Below are positions 34,501-38,053 of a stretch of 38,053 nucleotides of DNA, in pieces. Position 1 is the first letter of the stretch, and each line of letters begins with the position of its first letter. The stretch lies in the NCBI GenBank assembly GCA_946478975.1, contig CAMLEO010000027.1, positions 1 to 38,053 on the forward strand, written 5' to 3'. The notes under the pieces are model-generated. The model did no database searches and had not been told where the DNA came from. It saw nothing but the letters and a program-made list of their open reading frames with translations. Source of the DNA: an uncultured Steroidobacter sp. (GTDB lineage Bacteria; Pseudomonadota; Gammaproteobacteria; Steroidobacterales; Steroidobacteraceae). A program made the position numbers and the translations under genes.

Positions 34501-34948
34501 GGCGGACCGCGGTGCTCCTGCACAGGCACGCTTCGATACGTTGAACTCCTGGACGACGAACAGCGAACCCGGCATTCGATATTTCTCTGGAACGGCCACG
34601 TATGCCGCCACCTTCACGGCGGCTCGCAACTGGCGAGCGAAGAACGCACGTGTCCGGCTCAACCTTGGCGATGTGAAAAATATTGCGCAAGTGAGCTTGA
34701 ACGGAAAGATCGTCGGCGTGGCTTGGAAGGCGCCGTTCGTGGTCGATGTAACGGATGCGATCCAACCCGGCTCCAATCGACTCGAAGTCAGAGTCGCCAA
34801 TCTGTGGCCGAACCGCATGATCGGCGACAAACAGCCGGGGGCTCGGCAGATTGCCCATGCGACGTTCGATCCGTTCAAGGCCGACTCGCCGCTGCTGCCC
34901 TCGGGACTGCTCGGCCCTGTTGTATTGTCGCAAAGCTCGCAGCCCTGA
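31586..34948 (+). CDS. GH106 alpha-L-rhamnosidase, likely lipoprotein
   Basis: A 1120-residue exported enzyme. The signal GGVLLMACASAAES has a plausible lipobox (LMAC). GH106 enzymes remove alpha-linked rhamnose. Recognised parts are RPRVWWHWMDGNVSRDG (about 53-69), AASPGWSESGGPWVKP (about 135-150), a discoidin-like beta-domain inserted at about 215-340, TDSYEAGIANWTDDM (about 490), RYGESHENGRAFVGDGMQ (about 570), AAESLTAFGNTYAFTPE (about 632) and IHTSAHQPDDRPGPG. A C-terminal jelly-roll (about 960-1115; NLGDVKNIAQVSLNGKIVGV) completes it. The start is GTG at 31586, with GGGGG eight to nine bases upstream. It is followed by a strong terminator. Together with GH78 it suggests two rhamnosidases of complementary specificity for one substrate. 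Confidence 0.88.
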   Translation: MAILGTARRASPKAALLAAVIGGVLLMACASAAESPAADALEAGFQNPPNAARPRVWWHWMDGNVSRDGIQKDLAWLNRVGIGGVHNFDAALGGPGREAAALVDQRIAYLSPPWRDTFRYAVSQAQQYGMEFTIAASPGWSESGGPWVKPAAGMKKLVWSEALLHGGKGSQLRVPAPPHVTGPFQNVPFGGGIFAATEAPPEYYADIGVIAFPAPRTEVAAAKPVITTSSGDLETARLSDGDLAKAISLPYGAGDTDWIQFVYPKPQQLQALTVAVQRPDFGTPSDMETGGAIRFEASDDGHTFRKVVDVPRNGALQQTISFAPVTARTFRLVLERPKPQPSVLDVLMGRPSPPPPKEHHILECEPHVAARVHRFEDKAGFSTRAIVASDDTPAVTGTEATTASSIIDLTSKLRPDGTLDWAAPKGDWVVLRVGYSLTGRTNHPASKEGTGLEVDKLNREHVKSYFDAYFGEYAKTLDAMSIGKQGLQFMLTDSYEAGIANWTDDMFEQFRKRRGYDAKLWLPVFAGRIVDSAAASDKFLWDFRQTLGDLIADAHYGQLSESLHAKGMKRYGESHENGRAFVGDGMQVKKSADVPMGALWASAPWAQRDSYDMDIRESASVAHIYGQNLVAAESLTAFGNTYAFTPEILKPFADRELAMGLNRFVIHTSAHQPDDRPGPGATLGPFGQWFTRHETWSEFAGPWVSYLTRSAYLLQQGRFVADIAYLYGEGDNITNVFARRKPAIPAGYAFDFINADALVNVLGVKDRMLTTSSGMQYRVLALDPSTQRMSLPVLRKIAALVEQGATVVGARPTTTPSLADDATEFDRLAGELWGGGRVLENESLEASMRRLEIAPDCIFSGEADPELRYVHRKLDQGDIYFISNGTDRARAVAASFRASGLSPEIWRADSGEIRPASYRSEQGRTIVPLKLEPNAALFVIFRQPATAPDRNVPEAVTSTLAEVKGPWTVSFQADRGAPAQARFDTLNSWTTNSEPGIRYFSGTATYAATFTAARNWRAKNARVRLNLGDVKNIAQVSLNGKIVGVAWKAPFVVDVTDAIQPGSNRLEVRVANLWPNRMIGDKQPGARQIAHATFDPFKADSPLLPSGLLGPVVLSQSSQP

Positions 34949-34986
34949 TCCCCAGCGCGCAGGCGGGCTGGCCTGCGCAACACTTC

Positions 34987-35024
34987 AATCCCGCAGTGCC
35001 GGCCGGTGCTGCGGGATTTTTATT
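34987..35024 (+). terminator. Rho-independent terminator after GH106
   Basis: AATCCCGCAG (34987-34996) and CTGCGGGATT (35009-35018) form a ten-base stem, extended inward by two wobble and two G-C pairs around a GGCC loop, followed by T-rich TTTTATT. It is 38 bases past the GH106 stop and separates that unit from the third TonB receptor. Confidence 0.85.
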
Positions 35025-35050
35025 GATGATCGAATGTGATCGATCATTTA

Positions 35051-35067
35051 GTAAAGCCCCCTACAAA
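35051..35067 (+). promoter_or_regulatory. GTAAAG-N5-KACAAA element, copy 3 (TonB receptor, distal)
   Basis: GTAAAGCCCCCTACAAA, 169 bases ahead of the receptor ATG. The central run is C rather than G while both arms are unchanged, which argues that the arms are what is conserved. It is preceded by TTA, as is copy 5. Confidence 0.5.
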
Positions 35068-35071
35068 CTGC

Positions 35072-35154
35072 TTGACTTTGGTCGATTGCGGTCGCAGGCT
35101 TGATCGCAGTTGATCGATGATGATTAAAAAGTAATTGGTAAAGGGGGATACAAA
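35072..35154 (+). promoter_or_regulatory. Conserved ~85-bp cis module ahead of TonB receptor (element copy 4)
   Basis: TTGACTTT (35072), TTGATCG (35100), TTGATCG (35110), TGATTAAAAA (35121) and GTAAAGGGGGATACAAA (35138-35154) repeat the order and spacing of the module at 31501-31584. Here the last element is 81 bases from the ATG, so it cannot be a ribosome site. TTGATC at 35100 with the AT-rich GATTAA near 35122 may be the promoter, placing the element near the transcript start. The rest of the 287-base gap 34949-35235 holds the terminator and copy 3. Confidence 0.6.
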
Positions 35155-35235
35155 GGCTCCCAGGCCTTTGCGATCGACCCTGGCATTCAAAAGTTCATTG
35201 CTGCAAATGCATGCCACGAGTCAGGGGGAGAACAG

Positions 35236-37536
35236 ATGATCATTCCATCGAAGCGACGCTCGAGCCAACTGTTGCTAGGAGTCAACGTGTTGGCCTGGGC
35301 CACCTTAGCGTCCGCGCAAACATCCACGTCGGCAGCGAATGATTCGGGGGCCAGCGGCGCTGCCGGCGGTCTCGAAGAAATCATCGTGACGGCCAACAAG
35401 GTCGCGGAGCCGGTGCAGAAGGTCGCGGCCACCATCAATGTCGTTTCAGCGGACACGCTGAGCGAGCTGCACGTGCAGAGCGTGCAGGAGATCGCCACGG
35501 TCGTGGGCGGATTGTCGCTGACGCGCACGAGTCCGTCAGAACAGTCCATTTCATTACGCGGCATCAAGATGCCGAGCGCGGGCGGATCCGGCGGCACCAC
35601 CAACACGGTCGAGTCGTATCTCAACGATGCGCCGATCAGCGTGGTGGATGCGTTCACCACTACGTTCGATATCGATCAAGTTGAAGTGCTGCGCGGTCCG
35701 CAGGGCACGCTTCGCGGCCGCCCGTCGCCGTCCGGCGCGCTGACGATCACAACGCAGCGTGGCAGCTTCTCGGAAACACGAGGTTATCTGGAAGCGACGG
35801 CCAGCGATCACGATGGCAAGAACGTGCAAGCTGCGGTCGGCGGGCCGATCAACGATACGCTGGCGTTTCGCTTGGCCGGTGTTTATGACAGCACCGACGG
35901 CACGGAAGTGAAGGACATCTTCAACGGCCGTGAGAACGATGCCGAAGTGTGGGCGGGACGCGCCACGTTGACCTGGCGGCCGGTCGAGAAGCTCGAGGTC
36001 AATCTCATGGAGCAGTACACCCACGACAACCGCGATTTCTATCGGCAGATCGAAGGCCGCGCTCCCTGCGCCGGCGAGCAGGGCGGAGCCATTCTGGTCG
36101 GCTCGATCGCCTGCGGCCGGACGTTCACCCTGGACGACCGCATTGCCTTGAACGAGGGCACCAACATCAACACGTATCGTGGTGCGTTGACGACGTTGAA
36201 TGCCCGCTACCAGCTCACCGATGCCACCGAGCTCGATTACGTCGGCAGTTATATCGATACCGACTATTTCACCGACCTGAACTTCGACTTTGCCGGCATC
36301 GGCAGTGCGAACAACTTCGCCAGGAACATTGCCGTCACCACCAGAACAAACGTTCTGACCAACGAGCTGCGCTATCAGTCGGCGGGCAGGCAGTTCTACA
36401 ACTTCACCTACGGTGTGTTCGCTGCCAATAACGACAGCAAGAGTCACACGGATTTTCCGCCGTTGTTCTCGAACGATGCCAGGAGCCGCACCGAGGATCT
36501 GGGTGTATTCACCAACCAGCGTTTCGCGTTCACGGATCGCGACAGCTTCGATGTCGGCGTGCGCTACTCAAAAATCACGGTGAACTCGCTGACGAATGGA
36601 ACCAAGAACACATACGAAGCGACCACGGGCAACGCGAACTACCAGCACGAGTTCACGCAGGACCTGATGGCGTACGTGTCCTATGGCACGTCGTTCCGTC
36701 CCGGCTCAGGAAATTCGCGGGCGGCGCCGCAGGCGGCAATTCCGGCCAGCTTCGGCAACTTCGACGACGAGAAATCCAAGACCTGGGAAGTAGGCATCAA
36801 GTCGCAGTGGTTCGAGCGGCGCCTGACCGCCAACCTGTCTTACTTCGATCAGAAATACGACGGTTACATCGCCTCGCAGTTCAATATCGCCTGTACTGGA
36901 GTACCCAATCCGAATGGCCCGGCTTTCGGCACGACCGATGGCACGGCCGCCGGCCCGCAGTGCTTCGGCACGATGTTCAAGAATGCGGCGGCGGTCAGCA
37001 GCGGCTACGAATTCGAGCTGCGGGCGCTGCTGACACAGGACTGGATGCTGGGCCTGAACTACACGTACACCGACGCGCACTTCGACAATGCCCTGGTTCC
37101 GTGCAACGACTATAACGGCGACGGTGTTCCGGACGTGGATGGCACGCCGAGAGTGCAGCAGGGCAAGTACGTCAGCGAGTGTCGTTCGAGCACGACGCTG
37201 GGTTCATTGCCCAAGACCAGCGTGAGCGCGATGACCAATTACAACTTCCACTTCGGCAGCTTCGATCCATACATTCGTGCGAATGTGATCACGCGAGACA
37301 AGAGCTACTTCCCGCAAACTGCGCGCTGGTTCCCGGGGTACACGCAGGTCAACGCATCTGTGGGATTCAAGGCGGGTGGTTGGGATGTGAGCGTGTGGGC
37401 CAAGAACTTGTTGGATGAAGTCGTGCAAGACACCGATGGCGGGCCGTGGACCATCTACGGTGTTCCCTCCGGGCTGCGCATCGGCACTGTCACGGCCGGC
37501 CGCGAGCTCGGTCTGACGACACGCTACAACTTCTAA
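35236..37536 (+). CDS. TonB-dependent outer-membrane receptor of the rhamnosidase locus
   Basis: A 766-residue receptor with signal peptide (LLLGVNVLAWATLASAQ), a TonB box LEEIIVTANK (about residues 46-55), and a plug domain with VQEIATVVGGLSLTRTSP, SISLRGIKMP, VEVLRGPQGTLRGRPSPSGA and LTITTQRGSF. Barrel strands follow, with DLMAYVSYGTSFRPGSGNSR and a terminal aromatic in GLTTRYNF. PQGTLRGRPSPSGA is the usual PQGTLYGRNA-type plug loop with changes. It likely imports the oligosaccharides exposed by the GH78, GH106 and GH3 enzymes; the exact ligand is inference. ATG 35236 has AGGGGGAGAA just upstream, and two copies of the repeated element lie further up. A terminator follows the stop. Confidence 0.92.
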   Translation: MIIPSKRRSSQLLLGVNVLAWATLASAQTSTSAANDSGASGAAGGLEEIIVTANKVAEPVQKVAATINVVSADTLSELHVQSVQEIATVVGGLSLTRTSPSEQSISLRGIKMPSAGGSGGTTNTVESYLNDAPISVVDAFTTTFDIDQVEVLRGPQGTLRGRPSPSGALTITTQRGSFSETRGYLEATASDHDGKNVQAAVGGPINDTLAFRLAGVYDSTDGTEVKDIFNGRENDAEVWAGRATLTWRPVEKLEVNLMEQYTHDNRDFYRQIEGRAPCAGEQGGAILVGSIACGRTFTLDDRIALNEGTNINTYRGALTTLNARYQLTDATELDYVGSYIDTDYFTDLNFDFAGIGSANNFARNIAVTTRTNVLTNELRYQSAGRQFYNFTYGVFAANNDSKSHTDFPPLFSNDARSRTEDLGVFTNQRFAFTDRDSFDVGVRYSKITVNSLTNGTKNTYEATTGNANYQHEFTQDLMAYVSYGTSFRPGSGNSRAAPQAAIPASFGNFDDEKSKTWEVGIKSQWFERRLTANLSYFDQKYDGYIASQFNIACTGVPNPNGPAFGTTDGTAAGPQCFGTMFKNAAAVSSGYEFELRALLTQDWMLGLNYTYTDAHFDNALVPCNDYNGDGVPDVDGTPRVQQGKYVSECRSSTTLGSLPKTSVSAMTNYNFHFGSFDPYIRANVITRDKSYFPQTARWFPGYTQVNASVGFKAGGWDVSVWAKNLLDEVVQDTDGGPWTIYGVPSGLRIGTVTAGRELGLTTRYNF

Positions 37537-37547
37537 TGTGACGCTCG

Positions 37548-37575
37548 GGGTGAGCGCGCCACGCGCTCACCCTTT
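37548..37575 (+). terminator. Terminator hairpin after the third TonB receptor
   Basis: GGGTGAGCGCG (37548-37558) pairs perfectly with CGCGCTCACCC (37562-37572) around a three-base CCA loop, followed by TTT. It starts 12 bases after the receptor stop, so the GH3 gene needs its own promoter. Confidence 0.75.
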
Positions 37576-37647
37576 GGCACGATGGGGGATTCCCGTAGTC
37601 GTGCCGCTCAGAGCGATGCCGAGTCGCCGGCAACCGATAACAAATTA

Positions 37648-37664
37648 GTAAAGCCATAGACAAA
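37648..37664 (+). promoter_or_regulatory. GTAAAG-N5-KACAAA element, copy 5 (GH3)
   Basis: GTAAAGCCATAGACAAA, 53 bases before the GH3 start, the most divergent copy (GAC replaces TAC, centre CCATA). TTA precedes it, as in copy 3. Confidence 0.4.
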
Positions 37665-37716
37665 GTACCCGAACGGCAGTACAACGACTGCACCAGATGA
37701 TGGGGCGGGGAAGTCG

Positions 37717-38053
37717 GTGAGAGCTCAGAGAATCGCGCAGGCACGCTGGTTGACTGGATGTTTCTGCATCTTTGCGACAGCAACGTTTGCACACGATCCG
37801 GATCCTGCCGCCGTGGCGCCGCTCGAATCGCTGACTGAAAAGCTGACGTTGGACGAAGCCATCGACATGCTCGGCGGCACCGGCTTCGCAACTCATCCGG
37901 TGCCGCGCCTTGGCATCCCAGCGTTCAACATGAGCGACGGCCCGAGTGGCATCCGCTCGCCGGGGCCTTCGACGGCGTACGCTGCCGGAATTGGTCTCGC
38001 CGCGACCTGGGATCCTGAGCTTGCGCAGGACGTCGGCCGCCAGTTGGGACAGG
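37717..38053 (+). CDS. GH3 beta-glucosidase-type enzyme, 3' end outside window
   Basis: The first 112 residues of a GH3 glycoside hydrolase. The GTG at 37717 follows GGGGAAG at 37707-37713. The signal-like segment ARWLTGCFCIFATATFAH is followed by the GH3 N-terminal domain: LTEKLTLDEAIDMLGGTGFA, VPRLGIPAFNMSDGPSGIRS, then a PGPSTAYAAG turn, IGLAATWDPELAQDVGRQLG. Family members are retaining exo-enzymes removing beta-linked glucose, xylose or others. The nucleophile lies beyond the window. It is separated from the TonB receptor by a terminator but carries copy 5 of the shared element, so it may belong to the same regulon. Confidence 0.88.
   Translation, partial: MRAQRIAQARWLTGCFCIFATATFAHDPDPAAVAPLESLTEKLTLDEAIDMLGGTGFATHPVPRLGIPAFNMSDGPSGIRSPGPSTAYAAGIGLAATWDPELAQDVGRQLGQ

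Noticed and set aside
1..38053. CRISPR arrays, tRNA or rRNA genes, transposases, phage genes and SusC/SusD pairs
   Set aside because: I looked by eye and found no regularly spaced repeats, cloverleaf-like sequences, transposase motifs or SusD-like proteins. The receptors stand alone.

Overview
This is a GC-rich window from a Gram-negative polysaccharide degrader. Three TonB-dependent outer-membrane receptors sit among secreted glycoside hydrolases, with no SusD-like protein. That is the proteobacterial style of carbohydrate-utilisation locus rather than a Bacteroidetes PUL. The receptor types, an Svx/AvrXca-like metalloprotease and the enzyme set suggest a gammaproteobacterium near Xanthomonadales, Nevskiales or Steroidobacteraceae. 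The taxonomic placement is inference. No tRNA, rRNA, CRISPR array, transposase or phage gene was seen, and no gene-free stretch exceeds 300 bases.

Layout. 1-945: 3' part of a fosmidomycin-resistance-type MFS exporter. 874-11050: first glycan block, with a GH30 enzyme divergent from a large TonB receptor, then a leftward group of a GH115 alpha-glucuronidase, a second TonB receptor and a double-cupin gene broken by an in-frame stop. 11203-23374: mixed envelope and regulatory genes. These are a DUF1579-like protein, a translationally coupled DUF2157/DUF4401/GDYXXLXY membrane operon, a seven-repeat beta-propeller, a Gly/Arg-rich secreted protein with a VWA lipoprotein, a frameshifted Svx/AvrXca-like metalloprotease, a SUKH-like protein, two lipoproteins (one with four CX3C motifs), an SGNH esterase and an internally deleted Crp/Fnr-type regulator. 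23496-28361: tightly packed GH39-GH43-GH5 operon. 28481-38053: MarR regulator, GH78 and GH106 alpha-L-rhamnosidases, a third TonB receptor and the start of a GH3 beta-glucosidase.

How the parts fit. The enzymes together would attack a plant-wall glycan carrying xylose or arabinose, glucuronic acid and terminal rhamnose, such as glucuronoxylan, rhamnose-capped arabinogalactan or a pectic side chain. The receptors would import the released oligosaccharides.

The most interesting signal is non-coding. A 17-bp element, GTAAAG-N5-KACAAA, occurs five times in 29.0-37.7 kb, always between genes and ahead of GH78, GH106, the third receptor (twice) and GH3. Ahead of GH106 and the receptor it closes an ~85-bp module that is conserved in sequence and spacing. 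This looks like a local regulon, and the adjacent MarR protein is one candidate regulator. Two coding lesions also stand out: a one-base frameshift at 19224-19229 and a nonsense codon at 5944-5946.
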